Part shown: positions 45,820 through 53,122 of the stretch, one piece after another | How the letters are laid out: every line of letters starts with the position of its first letter | Position numbering within the stretch: position 1 is the stretch's first letter | Origin: Corynebacterium dentalis | GTDB lineage: Bacteria; Actinomycetota; Actinomycetes; Mycobacteriales; Mycobacteriaceae | Direction: 5' to 3' | NCBI RefSeq assembly: GCF_900232865.1 | Contig: NZ_OCTS01000004.1 | Location: forward strand, 62,001-126,000 | Length of the DNA: 64,000 nucleotides | Position numbers and translations under genes: made by a program | The notes under the pieces: model-generated | Told to the model about the DNA's origin: nothing | What the model saw: only the letters and a program-made list of their open reading frames with translations | Database searches by the model: none

Positions 45820-46710
45820 TTAGTTAATGCCGGTGATTCGGCGGATAGCGCGTGGATTGGTCACACCCATGACTGGCATGGCGTAGGACTGAACCCACAT
45901 TTGGCGGTGCTCTTCATCACGCCACGTGGTGGTGGTGAGCTGTTCTTCGTAGTCCACAAAGCCAACCTGTCCGGGGTCGACCATGTAGGCGGTTCCTGCT
46001 GGAATGTGGAGGCTGCTGAACAGTTCGAGGTCGAAGCTGTCGAGAACGTCTGCAAGGTCTTTGCCGTAGGCGGTTGCCAACGCGGCCTTTTCTGCTGGGT
46101 TTACGAGCACGAGCTTGTAGGTGATGCCTAGATCGTCCTTGTCGGCTGCGAGTTGCGCGGCGGCGAAATCGGCGGTGGGGCGGTCTGCTGACTTGGTGAC
46201 ACCTGTGGTGCCCTCGAAGTTCAGTGCGCCCCATGAGTGACCCTTGACCTCACCGTTGTCATCCAGTGCTGCAAGACCCGCTTCGAGGGTTTCGATTGCT
46301 CGCTGGTTGAGCTTTCGGGTGATGGTGTTCGACAGCTTGGTTACGTCATTGTCGAAGTCCACGGACTGGTTACGGCGGCGTGCTTCATCGGTGATGGCGA
46401 ACTTTCCGCCAAAGTCCTGCACACGTGCCAGACGTGGTTCTGGTCGCTCTGAGTACACCACGGGGTATTCATCGCCCGGGGCGCGATCCTTTACGTCAAT
46501 GTCGGTGTAGAGGTGCTTTTCGGTGATCTGTGAGTAGATCACGCCGCCACCCTGCACGGCCTGGCCGGAACCGGAAAAGACCTTATCTACGAGTAGGTTT
46601 GGTTCGATCAGTTCAGCGAGGCGTTCAGTAATCACCGTTGGGGCGTTGAGCGCCTGGTCGACCGTGATGAGGTTGCCGCTTTGCGCGAGGTGTCCTGGGT
46701 AGATAGGCAT
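45820..46710 (-). CDS. Major capsid protein (HK97-like fold)
   Basis: The 296-residue protein starts MPIYPGHLAQSGNLITVDQALNAP and has actinophage capsid features: an E-loop region with GGGVIYSQITEKHLYTD, a spine helix with RRNQSVDFDNDVTKLSNTITRKLNQRAIETLEAGLAAL, and the P/A-domain ending PVMGVTNPRAIRRITGIN. The family forms icosahedral heads. Its start overlaps the stop of the preceding 77-residue gene. No portal or terminase gene is nearby, which is unusual for a capsid gene. Confidence 0.8.
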   Translation of the reverse strand: MPIYPGHLAQSGNLITVDQALNAPTVITERLAELIEPNLLVDKVFSGSGQAVQGGGVIYSQITEKHLYTDIDVKDRAPGDEYPVVYSERPEPRLARVQDFGGKFAITDEARRRNQSVDFDNDVTKLSNTITRKLNQRAIETLEAGLAALDDNGEVKGHSWGALNFEGTTGVTKSADRPTADFAAAQLAADKDDLGITYKLVLVNPAEKAALATAYGKDLADVLDSFDLELFSSLHIPAGTAYMVDPGQVGFVDYEEQLTTTTWRDEEHRQMWVQSYAMPVMGVTNPRAIRRITGIN

Positions 46711-46943
46711 TAGTTGATCTCCTGAATGTTGAAGTTTTCTGCGTAGACGATGCCGTCGATGAGGCCTGAGTAGTACTCAGCGAGCCGTTCAATGCTGTCG
46801 AACCCTGGTTCGATCAGTTCGCCGCGCGCTACTGGGTGCGCGGCTGTGAAGCGATGACGGGTGTTTTCGTCGTATCGGTTCTTCTCGAGCTCTTGGATGA
46901 GTTCCGAGGCGGGCACGATGCGCCCTGCGTTAGTTCCTGACAT
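46710..46943 (-). CDS. Small protein between protease and capsid genes
   Basis: The 77-residue protein (MSGTNAGRIVPASELIQELEKNRYDENTRHRF...) is polar and probably mostly helical. Its position between head protease and major capsid genes suggests a head-assembly accessory role. Its stop overlaps the capsid start, so expression is coupled. No family recognised. Confidence 0.7.
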   Translation of the reverse strand: MSGTNAGRIVPASELIQELEKNRYDENTRHRFTAAHPVARGELIEPGFDSIERLAEYYSGLIDGIVYAENFNIQEIN

Positions 46944-46982
46944 TATTTTTCTCCTTTTAAATGAATGTGATCGTGGCGGGTT

Positions 46983-47483
46983 TCATCGAACCCAACCGCT
47001 TTGATTAATCGAGATGATCTTGTGGGCACTGCTAGCGGCTACCGGAGCGGTGCTGTAAAGGTCTCTGAGCGATTCGAGGGTGGTGATGGCCGGTGGTGTG
47101 ACCCCCAGCAACGCCACGGCTGTTAACGCGAACCTGTGCGTGTTCCCCTGAGCGTCTTCCATGTCGAACACCCCCTCTAGCGACCTGTCTGGGTAGCTGT
47201 CGGGGAGGATGTCGGATAGCCACTGCGGTATCCCCTCAAAGTCGCCTAGAAGCGTTGTCCCCTTATCAGCGAGTCGTAACCGTGTGACCCTGCCTAGTGC
47301 TGGTTCACCGTCGAATCGTGGGTCTTCATGACCTAGTTTCAGCACCGGGTTTCGCAACCCCGGTGCGTGCTGTGCCGCTACTGCTGCGGCGAGGTCAGCG
47401 CGAGTGATGCTCACCCTGCCTGTTGAGGCATCCCACGTCCCCACTTTTGCCAATGGGATGCCGGTGTATTTAGTTTCTGTCAT
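46983..47483 (-). CDS. Head maturation protease-like protein (Mu gpI N-terminal type)
   Basis: The 166-residue protein reads KYTGIPLAKVGTWDASTGRVSITRADLAAAVAAQ, then PVLKLGHEDPRFDGEPALGRVTRLRLADKGTTLLGDFEGIPQWLSDILPDSYPDRSLEGVFD and LTAVALLGVTPPAI. This is the pattern of Mu protein I-type phage proteases (conserved GHE/GH-D, P-A-x-G-x-V, Y-x-x-R-S-x-E, L-T-x-x-A-L-L-G-x-x-P-P-A-I). It would process the head proteins. The scaffold part normally fused to it is on a separate gene at 44851-45414. ATG 47483 overlaps the end of the HTH gene upstream. Confidence 0.7.
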   Translation of the reverse strand: MTETKYTGIPLAKVGTWDASTGRVSITRADLAAAVAAQHAPGLRNPVLKLGHEDPRFDGEPALGRVTRLRLADKGTTLLGDFEGIPQWLSDILPDSYPDRSLEGVFDMEDAQGNTHRFALTAVALLGVTPPAITTLESLRDLYSTAPVAASSAHKIISINQSGWVR

Positions 47484-47856
47484 TCACATGCTGCTCCACT
47501 TCGAGCCGTTGTAGCCATAGCTTTCCGGCTCTCTTGTCCCCTGATAATTTCCCCTGAGCGACGAGTTGTCTCACGTGTCTATCGGATACGCCAATTAATT
47601 CTGCGGCCTCTGATGTGGATAATTCGTCGCTTATTTCATCATCCCAGTTTTCTATTGCGTTCCGCTGTTTCTGCGGATCTGCGGAAGCATTTTGTAGCGC
47701 TAGTCGTATATTTACTATTTCGGGGTGCACGGTTCCACCTCTGAGGTCTATTTCAGTTTCTCGGCGTTCTAGTATTGCTGCTACTTTTCGGGCGGCTTCT
47801 TCGGTAATGATTACCGATTTACCGGGAATGAGGAATACGTGGTTACTGATTGGCAT
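47470..47856 (-). CDS. Helix-turn-helix DNA-binding protein (excisionase-type domain)
   Basis: The 128-residue protein has a C-terminal MerR/excisionase-like helix-turn-helix: STSEAAELIGVSDRHVRQLVAQGKLSGDKRAGKLWLQRLEVEQHV (about residues 80-125). The N-terminal part resembles short regulators found before such domains. It may regulate the head operon or bind DNA for excision or packaging. It overlaps the WhiB-like gene upstream and the protease gene downstream. Confidence 0.75.
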   Translation of the reverse strand: MPISNHVFLIPGKSVIITEEAARKVAAILERRETEIDLRGGTVHPEIVNIRLALQNASADPQKQRNAIENWDDEISDELSTSEAAELIGVSDRHVRQLVAQGKLSGDKRAGKLWLQRLEVEQHVNDRN

Positions 47857-48220
47857 GAGGCTTCTCCAGTGGATGGTTTCCGTAGGCTTTGCCCGCCCAT
47901 ATTCCGCGTTGCTGGCCGGATGGGAGGGCTTGGACTTTTTCGCGGCATTCGTTGATTACTGGGCAGGTTGCGCATAGTTGCTGTGCGCGGTGAAAACGGC
48001 GTTGGAATATATCGTCATGCTCACCGGTGCCTTGCTCATCGAAGTAGGGTGCCTGGCCTGCGCAGGCTGCTGCCCATAGGTCGATGGCGTAGATCGGTGT
48101 CCCGGCGTGGCGTTCTAATATGTCGTCGCTGCGTTTCTTTCGGCGGCGTTCTTCGCCTGTAGGTTCGGTGGGTAGTTCAACGATCCGGTGGGCGGTGAGC
48201 AGAATATTAGGGTCGGTCAT
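47843..48220 (-). CDS. WhiB-like iron-sulfur regulator
   Basis: The 125-residue protein has the WhiB pattern: a first cysteine in WAAACAGQAPYFD, the CxxC-x5-C set LCATCPVINECREKV, and a G-I-W-A-G turn (QRGIWAGKAYGNH) in place of G[VI]WGG. WhiB proteins carry a [4Fe-4S] cluster and bind the main sigma factor; several actinophages encode them to alter host transcription. ATG 48220 (MTDPN) is preferred over ATG 48238. It is in the middle of the leftward operon, before the head genes. Confidence 0.85.
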   Translation of the reverse strand: MTDPNILLTAHRIVELPTEPTGEERRRKKRSDDILERHAGTPIYAIDLWAAACAGQAPYFDEQGTGEHDDIFQRRFHRAQQLCATCPVINECREKVQALPSGQQRGIWAGKAYGNHPLEKPHANQ

Positions 48221-48398
48221 TAGCCCTATTTTCTGCATTTACGCGGTGGATTGCTGAGTATTCGATGCCAACTATTCGGTGCGGTTCTCCACGTTGGTCG
48301 ATTCGACGCGCCACGATACGGGCTGCGGTAGGCCACTTTTCCGGATTGTCTTCAAGGTGTGGGCATCGGCTAAGTACTAATTGTTTCCCTGGTGTCAT
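48207..48398 (-). CDS. Small hypothetical protein of the element
   Basis: The 63-residue protein (MTPGKQLVLSRCPHLEDNPEKWPTAARIVARRIDQRGEPHRIVGIEYSAIHRV...) has a basic, arginine-rich middle. It ends inside the start of the WhiB-like gene and begins directly where the 81-residue gene upstream ends, so it is part of the operon. No family recognised. Confidence 0.6.
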   Translation of the reverse strand: MTPGKQLVLSRCPHLEDNPEKWPTAARIVARRIDQRGEPHRIVGIEYSAIHRVNAENRANDRP

Positions 48399-48644
48399 TT
48401 ACATTCCTTTTTGATAGTTTCGGTCGTTTTCTATTGCGTCGATCATTGCGTCGGATACGGCGGGTACGTCTCGTAAGTTGAGGTTGAATAAGAATTTTCC
48501 AACGCGGAGCTGTAAGTGCGGTTGTCCATTTTCGTCGTAAAAGGTTGCTACTGAAACGCTTGCTTTTGCGAGGTGTTGGCCGTTTCTTGTTCTGAGGTGT
48601 GCGCGGACGGATTGTGTGCCGTTGCGGATTGTTTGTCGTGTCAT
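48399..48644 (-). CDS. Small hypothetical protein of the element
   Basis: The 81-residue protein (MTRQTIRNGTQSVRAHLRTRNGQHLAKASVSVATFYDENG...) appears to have a beta-rich first half and a helical end (AVSDAMIDAIENDRNY). The C-terminal part looks loosely like the two 62-residue paralogues upstream. Adjacent to its neighbour without spacing. No known function. Confidence 0.6.
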   Translation of the reverse strand: MTRQTIRNGTQSVRAHLRTRNGQHLAKASVSVATFYDENGQPHLQLRVGKFLFNLNLRDVPAVSDAMIDAIENDRNYQKGM

Positions 48645-48723
48645 GTGTTTTGTTCTGGTTTGTAGGTGTGCCAGTGTGCTTCTCAGCTAGTGGCGGGGGC
48701 TTGTTGGTTGTCGACCTTTTGGG

Positions 48724-48912
48724 CTAGTCCCAGTCGATGCCCCACTTCTCGTCTACGACTTGGGTGAGCGTGTCAACGAGGGCGATTGCCTGGTCTTTGG
48801 TGAGGTCGTATGTGCGTGAGCCTCGGACGTGGAGCATCTGTGGTTTGTTCTTGGATGGTTCGATGATGATCGCTTCATCTCCACCGGCGTGGTTTGTTGC
48901 TGTGGTGATCAT
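48724..48912 (-). CDS. Small hypothetical protein, paralogue of the next gene
   Basis: The 62-residue protein shares a pattern with the 62-residue product of 48927-49115: I-I-I/L, then S-R/K-N-x-P-x(2)-L, a short strand, (L/M)T-x2-Q/H-x(3)-V/I, and E-x-W near the end. A tandem duplication is the simple reading. Function unknown. Confidence 0.6.
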   Translation of the reverse strand: MITTATNHAGGDEAIIIEPSKNKPQMLHVRGSRTYDLTKDQAIALVDTLTQVVDEKWGIDWD

Positions 48913-48926
48913 GGTTTCCTTTTCGT

Positions 48927-49115
48927 TTAGTTGTTGCGGTTCGGCCAGATTTCTTCGGCTTTGGCTTGGAGGCCTGCGATGAACTGGTCGACGTGTTCGG
49001 GTGTCATTTCGATGATGTTGGGTGTGGACATGAATAGTTTGTTTGGGTGGTTGCGGGATCGGTCGAGGATGATGTGTGCGGGGTTGTTGTAGCGGTTGTG
49101 TGCTTCGATACGCAT
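48927..49115 (-). CDS. Small hypothetical protein, paralogue of 48724-48912
   Basis: The 62-residue protein (MRIEAHNRYNNPAHIILDRSRNHPNKLFM...) is related to the gene product directly downstream, and ends with AEEIWPNRNN. Both lie between the DUF3631 gene and the WhiB-like gene. No domain recognised. Confidence 0.6.
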   Translation of the reverse strand: MRIEAHNRYNNPAHIILDRSRNHPNKLFMSTPNIIEMTPEHVDQFIAGLQAKAEEIWPNRNN

Positions 49116-49158
49116 GTGTTTCCTTTGGTTGGTTAGCTGAATGCTCGGGTGGGGGTTG

Positions 49159-50607
49159 TTAGTTTCGCGTGTAAAGCTGGTGGTTGACGGTGGTGACTAG
49201 TGCGGCGGCGGTGAGCCGTTCGAGGGCAGCGTGTACCTCCTGTTCGTCGCGGTTGATTCGTTGTGCGAGTGCGCGGTAGTTCTCAGCGTCGCATGGCGTC
49301 ATGTCGGTGAGGATCGCCATATCGTCCTCGGATGGTGCCTCATGTGGGGTGGACTGTTCCGGGTGCGGTTCCGGGCTGTTACGCAGGGTGGAACAGTTTG
49401 TGACGCTGTGACCTGCGGTGTTCCGGGTGTGCCGGGCATTCCGGGTTGTGGGAATAAAGGGCGTGAGGTGTCGATCCCAGGCATCTTTCAAGCCCACCTG
49501 CTCCCCGCCTTCCTGGAACGTTGGATAGACCGAGAAGCCGCGAAAGGTCGTATTGCCTTCACGTATTTTCACAGGCTTGACCATGAACGGCCTGAGCATC
49601 TTCGAGACCTGAGCCGGTGTGATGCCCTCGCGTCCCATGTGCTGCCACTGCCCATCCTCCAAACAGTTCAACCCATCACACAGATCACGGGAACTCACAA
49701 ACTCCCTACCGCTCATCACCGTCCGAATATCCTCGAGAAGCTGCACGCCCCGTGGGCGTTCCTCCATGCCCGGTTTCGTCACAAAGTAAGAACACGCCTC
49801 GCGGGCATAAGCTCCCCACTGCTGGCCTGCCACGTCGGCAATAGCGATAAGTGGTGACCAAATCTCAGCGGGTCGATCCTCAACACCCGGCGGCAACTCC
49901 GGTTCGTAGATGCTCAAATAGTCCTTCAACTCATCGGATGAAGACCACTGCTCGAAGAACTCCGTGAACTCTTCGGATTCACTCTCAGCGGCGCGGATTT
50001 GGAAAGGTTGAATCTTCTCCCCTGGTTTCCGCTTACGCATCTCAATGGCGATAGCGCGGGTCGTGATCGTATCCGGCATGTTCCCGGCGATACCTGCGAG
50101 AGCAACCGGGGCGAACGTGCGGAACGTCTTAATCTCGTTGCCGTCCCCCACACACCGTTCAGCGGTGCCGCCCTGCTTGTATCCCGAGTTGACCAGCCCG
50201 CGTAGCTCCTCCTGCTTGCTTTCTCCCCTACCGTTGAACATCGCGTCGGTCTCATCGAACAGGATCGTCGGCGGTAAGCCGTTGTCGTATCCTCTTTCAA
50301 TACTGCGGAACAGCACGGCCGGGGTGGTGCTGTCCGTCCGTCGTGGCGCGTAGGTCACGTTCTCCAATAATTCCAGCTGCCTCGTCTTCCCAGACTGCGG
50401 TGTAGCGCTAGAAAAAATCAGCCTCGGTGTGACGTAGAAACAGGTCACCACCCACGTGTGCGCCGCCCATAAAGCCATGACGCGGGCTTCATGCTCTGAC
50501 AAGTGGACGCTGTACTTGTTGATCCACGCGGTGAGGTTGTCGAGTGTTTCAGCGAGCGTGGCGCTAGCAGTTGGTCGTGGTTTGGTGATCGTTTTAACAG
50601 TGTTCAT
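49159..50607 (-). CDS. DUF3631 P-loop ATPase (replication-type helicase-like protein)
   Basis: The 482-residue protein has a P-loop ATPase core: Walker A ATPQSGKTR, Walker B TILFDETDAMF, then FAPVALAGIAGNMPDTITTRAIAIEM, as in DUF3631 proteins of actinobacterial phages and plasmids. Those often follow a primase domain, which is missing here. After a linker whose coding DNA is the 97-bp repeat (49355-49451), a winged-helix-like C-terminus (NYRALAQRINRDEQEVHAALERLTAAALV) may bind DNA. By position and class it is the likely replication protein of the element. Its ATG overlaps the preceding stop (ATGA). Confidence 0.8.
   Translation of the reverse strand: MNTVKTITKPRPTASATLAETLDNLTAWINKYSVHLSEHEARVMALWAAHTWVVTCFYVTPRLIFSSATPQSGKTRQLELLENVTYAPRRTDSTTPAVLFRSIERGYDNGLPPTILFDETDAMFNGRGESKQEELRGLVNSGYKQGGTAERCVGDGNEIKTFRTFAPVALAGIAGNMPDTITTRAIAIEMRKRKPGEKIQPFQIRAAESESEEFTEFFEQWSSSDELKDYLSIYEPELPPGVEDRPAEIWSPLIAIADVAGQQWGAYAREACSYFVTKPGMEERPRGVQLLEDIRTVMSGREFVSSRDLCDGLNCLEDGQWQHMGREGITPAQVSKMLRPFMVKPVKIREGNTTFRGFSVYPTFQEGGEQVGLKDAWDRHLTPFIPTTRNARHTRNTAGHSVTNCSTLRNSPEPHPEQSTPHEAPSEDDMAILTDMTPCDAENYRALAQRINRDEQEVHAALERLTAAALVTTVNHQLYTRN
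49355..49451 (-). repeat. 97-bp repeat, right copy, inside the DUF3631 gene
   Basis: Reverse complement of 44161-44257 with about nine mismatches. It encodes a linker rich in Arg, Thr and Asn (TTRNARHTRNTAGH) that is unlikely to be conserved as protein, so the repeat is probably maintained as DNA. Confidence 0.85.
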
Positions 50608-50915
50608 TGTCCCCCCTGGGTGTTGACTGGTGCCGGTAAACGGCCTTTCGTGATGAGCGGCTCTAGATGCCTCTGTAGTGGCATCTGATCCCCTGTATTC
50701 CCCCGGGGATGCCTCACCTTCATTTCGTCACTGTGACCCTGTGTGTGGCCGGGCTGTCCGGTTGCGCCAACCTGGGCGCGTTCGGTACGGTCACTTAGTA
50801 GTTGCCGATGGCTTTGCCATAGGTCGACAAGCTTTGACAGTAGTAGCGACGCTAAAAAGACGATCAGGATTCCCGCCCCGCCGTCTTCTAGCGTCGCTTT
50901 TGCTATGTCTGCCAT
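50604..50915 (-). CDS. Small protein with one membrane segment
   Basis: The 103-residue protein has one hydrophobic helix (ILIVFLASLLLSKLVDLW, about residues 15-32) and a polar C-terminal region. It overlaps the next gene start by ATGA and the previous gene end. It could be a membrane-attached accessory of the element; a lysis role is not supported. No family recognised. Confidence 0.6.
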   Translation of the reverse strand: MADIAKATLEDGGAGILIVFLASLLLSKLVDLWQSHRQLLSDRTERAQVGATGQPGHTQGHSDEMKVRHPRGNTGDQMPLQRHLEPLITKGRLPAPVNTQGGQ

Positions 50916-51130
50916 TCAGTATTTTCCTCCCATGTGGACGTGTCCAGATGCTGCATGAGTGCGCACGTGGGGCATTGCTCTATCTCGGTGATTCCGAGTA
51001 GCCCAAAGTGCTCTTGTGTGACGTAGCGGCCTCGCTTGTACGTTTCCCCACAAAACGTGGTCATGTCCCCGTTGGGTTGATCTGTGGCCTGGTGTGCGTA
51101 GTCCAGCTCAGTGTGAGTTTTCGGTGTCAT
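50903..51130 (-). CDS. Small zinc-ribbon-like protein
   Basis: The 75-residue protein has TTFCGETYKRGRYV followed by QCPTCALMQH; C-x-G and CPTC spaced by about 29 residues suggest a metal-binding knuckle, as in many small actinophage proteins. Function unknown. It is in the leftward early operon. Confidence 0.6.
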   Translation of the reverse strand: MTPKTHTELDYAHQATDQPNGDMTTFCGETYKRGRYVTQEHFGLLGITEIEQCPTCALMQHLDTSTWEENTEWQT

Positions 51131-51140
51131 ATCTCCCTCG

Positions 51141-51386
51141 TTACTTCATTCCGTTGCCCGGCTCGGATGGCTGGAGCAAGTCCTCAAGGCTCATCGTCAA
51201 CCAGTCAGTGAGGTCTGAACGCTTATTGCCGATTGCCTCTAGTGCCCTGTCGATGTGCCACTGTTGAAGTCCGACGTTCCATACCCATTGCTCATTGTCG
51301 ATTTCTTCATCGGTGAGCTGGTGGTGGATGAACATCTCACCAATTGCGCGGATGATGGCATCGTCCATTTTCCAGTTGAGGTTCAT
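51141..51386 (-). CDS. Small hypothetical protein of the element
   Basis: The 81-residue acidic protein (MNLNWKMDDAIIRAIGEMFIHHQLTDEEIDNEQWVWN...) is probably helical. It is packed 3 bases after its upstream neighbour in the operon. No known family. Confidence 0.6.
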   Translation of the reverse strand: MNLNWKMDDAIIRAIGEMFIHHQLTDEEIDNEQWVWNVGLQQWHIDRALEAIGNKRSDLTDWLTMSLEDLLQPSEPGNGMK

Positions 51387-51389
51387 TGG

Positions 51390-51683
51390 TTATCCCTGTT
51401 CTTTGCTAGTGGTGGTGTAGTTGCTGAATAGCGTGTGCATTTTTTCGACTGCATCCTCGGCGGTGATGATGCCTTCGTCGTGCCAGATGAGCGTCATAGC
51501 AACGATGTGCTCAATTTCGGCTGGTACGGTGCGTTCTTGCCATGCTTTGTGCACGTGGTTGAGCGCCGCGTCATGGTCGCGCCCGGTTTCAAGGCAGTGG
51601 GCAAGTGTGTGAGCGATGTGCGTATAGTGCAGCAGCCCATCCTTCGCGGCGGTGGGGCTGGCCTTGAGTGGTTCGATATTCAT
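51390..51683 (-). CDS. Small hypothetical protein of the element
   Basis: The 97-residue protein (MNIEPLKASPTAAKDGLLHYTHIAHTLAHCLETGRDHDAALNHVH...) has several histidines and two predicted helices. It follows the AlpA-like gene in the early operon. No known family. Confidence 0.6.
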   Translation of the reverse strand: MNIEPLKASPTAAKDGLLHYTHIAHTLAHCLETGRDHDAALNHVHKAWQERTVPAEIEHIVAMTLIWHDEGIITAEDAVEKMHTLFSNYTTTSKEQG

Positions 51684-51712
51684 GGTGTGTCCTTTTCTTT
51701 GAGGTGGTCTGG

Positions 51713-51913
51713 TTAGGCGCTGTGCTCTACCGCGCCGGTGGTGGCGTACTGCTGTTCAATCCATGCTTCAATGTCTTCACGCTTGTAGAAGCAACGCTGT
51801 CCGAGCTTGAACCATCGAGGCCCTTTGCCCTGGGCGCGCCATGCGCGGAATGTGTTGATGGATAGGCCGGTCATGTCGGCTACTTGCTGGGTGCTGAGAA
51901 TGTTTCGGTTCAT
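51713..51913 (-). CDS. AlpA/excisionase-like helix-turn-helix protein
   Basis: The 66-residue protein has the MerR-type winged helix used by phage excisionases and AlpA activators: LSTQQVADMTGLSINTFRAWRAQGKGPRWFKLGQRCFYKREDIEAWIEQQ. In phage satellites AlpA-like proteins switch on the element or direct excision. It lies behind a terminator-like hairpin (51943-51960), so it may be expressed only when read-through occurs. Confidence 0.85.
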   Translation of the reverse strand: MNRNILSTQQVADMTGLSINTFRAWRAQGKGPRWFKLGQRCFYKREDIEAWIEQQYATTGAVEHSA

Positions 51914-51942
51914 TGATTCCTGTCTGTGTGGACATGAGAAAA

Positions 51943-51960
51943 GGCACCCCGTGGGGTGCC
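51943..51960 (-). terminator. Attenuator-like terminator before alpA-like gene
   Basis: GGCACCCCGTGGGGTGCC is a perfect 18-base palindrome; on the minus strand it is followed by TTTTCTC. It stands between the first gene of the leftward operon and the AlpA-like gene, 30 bases before the latter's start. Confidence 0.8.
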
Positions 51961-51975
51961 CTGCTCTGCTGTTTG

Positions 51976-52224
51976 TTATGCCGCCACCTGTGCTAGTTCA
52001 GCCCGTATCACGTTCCTCACTGCCAGTTCCCCTGTCGGGTCACTGTGGGGTATCAGCCTCACCTCTGTCGGTGTCCTATCTTTTATCGCTTCTAGTCTCT
52101 GCTGTTCTTGCTCCATTTTCTTCCTGAGTTTCTTCACTAGCTTGATGCTCTGTGCTTTGGAGAGGTTCAGGTTGAAGGTGTCGAGTTCTTCTAGGGCGAT
52201 TGTGAATAGTTCGGAGTTTTTCAT
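51976..52224 (-). CDS. First gene of the leftward element operon, small coiled-coil-like protein
   Basis: The 82-residue protein starts MKNSELFTIALEELDTFNLNLSKAQSIKLVKKLRKKMEQEQQRLEAI, a likely helical, charged stretch. AGGACACC before ATG 52224 gives a ribosome site. It is the first gene left of the divergent control region, followed by a terminator-like hairpin. No known family. Confidence 0.6.
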   Translation of the reverse strand: MKNSELFTIALEELDTFNLNLSKAQSIKLVKKLRKKMEQEQQRLEAIKDRTPTEVRLIPHSDPTGELAVRNVIRAELAQVAA

Positions 52225-52558
52225 GGTGTCCTGTCCGGTTTCGGTGGGGAGGGCTTCTGCTGTGTGCTTTGGCTCTCCCGGCTGATACCCCAGTGTGTGA
52301 GGCTGTGAACCTCACCTGGTGGCTCCCTCTGTGAGGGAAGATCATGCGATCTAGGTATGAGTATGCCCGCATGTTGTATGTGATGTCAACATGCACATGC
52401 GTATTTGTGTTATCTACAGCCATCGTGAGCGTTCCACACGCGGCCGACCAGCCAAAACAGTGGATCGATAGCTTTTGAGTGTGATACAATTCACAGCTAG
52501 AAACGCTTGCACATGCGCTCATGTTGTAGGCAGATGGCCAAAGTGGCACTATTGACAC
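52225..52558. promoter_or_regulatory. Divergent control region (lysogeny-type switch) of the element
   Basis: The region of 334 bases between the XRE repressor gene and the leftward operon contains an inverted repeat at 52369-52394, two GCACATGCG words (52393-52401, 52509-52517), a CATGTTGTA (52520-52528) and a hairpin GTGAGG/CCTCAC (52295-52313). It is A/T-rich compared with its surroundings, as expected for the promoters. Confidence 0.65.
52369..52394. promoter_or_regulatory. Candidate operator of the element repressor
   Basis: GCATGTTG (52369-52376) and CAACATGC (52387-52394) form a perfect 8-bp inverted repeat with a 10-base gap. Parts of it recur at 52509-52528 (GCACATGCG, CATGTTG) next to the XRE gene, as multiple operator sites would. 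Confidence 0.55.
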
Positions 52559-53116
52559 ATGACACAAACTGACCCCACCAAACCGGAAGTGGGCAACGAA
52601 ATTCGCAGACTCCGGGAATCATCCGGGATGACTCAAACCGAACTCGCTAGACGCTTGAACGAGACGCTGGAAGCGAAGTACTACCAAACAACCATCGGCA
52701 GGATCGAAAGCGGCGAGCGGTCAATCAGCCTCCCCGAGGCGGCCATTATCTCCGAAGCGTTGAATGTCTCAATCACTCAACTAGCCGACCTCTCCGCGCC
52801 CCCCTCCGTTGAGCGCCTCTGCGCTAATTATGGGGCTAGAATAAACGATGTAACTAATTCACTAGCCTCAGTGGCATTTAATTTGCGGAACGCCGAAAAT
52901 TATGCGAGTACTCTTCAAGAAAGAATAAAGGCCAACCACAATAAATTAAGTGTTCCTAAATACATGGTCACCCTAGTCGAACATACGCCTGATGAAATAG
53001 CTGCATATGAATCAATGCTTATTTCAATTGAAAAGATGATTGAGCATACTAACTTCTTTTGGCGTCGCTGGCTTGTAGAAATCAATGCCGAAGACGATCA
53101 GTCAGAAGATGGTTAG
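52559..53116 (+). CDS. XRE-family repressor of the element
   Basis: The 185-residue protein has an N-terminal XRE domain (VGNEIRRLRESSGMTQTELARRLNETL...TTIGRIESGERSISLPEAAIISEALNV, about residues 10-70) and a helical C-terminal part (VPKYMVTLVEHTPDEIAAYESMLISIEKMIEH). Its 3' half is clearly more A/T-rich than neighbouring chromosomal genes. No ribosome site precedes ATG 52559, so it may be leaderless. It is divergent from the early operon and directly upstream of the integrase, as in cI-type arrangements. Confidence 0.85.
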   Translation: MTQTDPTKPEVGNEIRRLRESSGMTQTELARRLNETLEAKYYQTTIGRIESGERSISLPEAAIISEALNVSITQLADLSAPPSVERLCANYGARINDVTNSLASVAFNLRNAENYASTLQERIKANHNKLSVPKYMVTLVEHTPDEIAAYESMLISIEKMIEHTNFFWRRWLVEINAEDDQSEDG

Positions 53117-53122
53117 GCTAGC

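Noticed and set aside
49231-49857. Plus-strand 208-residue open frame opposite the DUF3631 gene
   Set aside because: Antisense shadow of a gene with clear Walker motifs; its collagen-like GVPGVPGIPG comes from the repeat.
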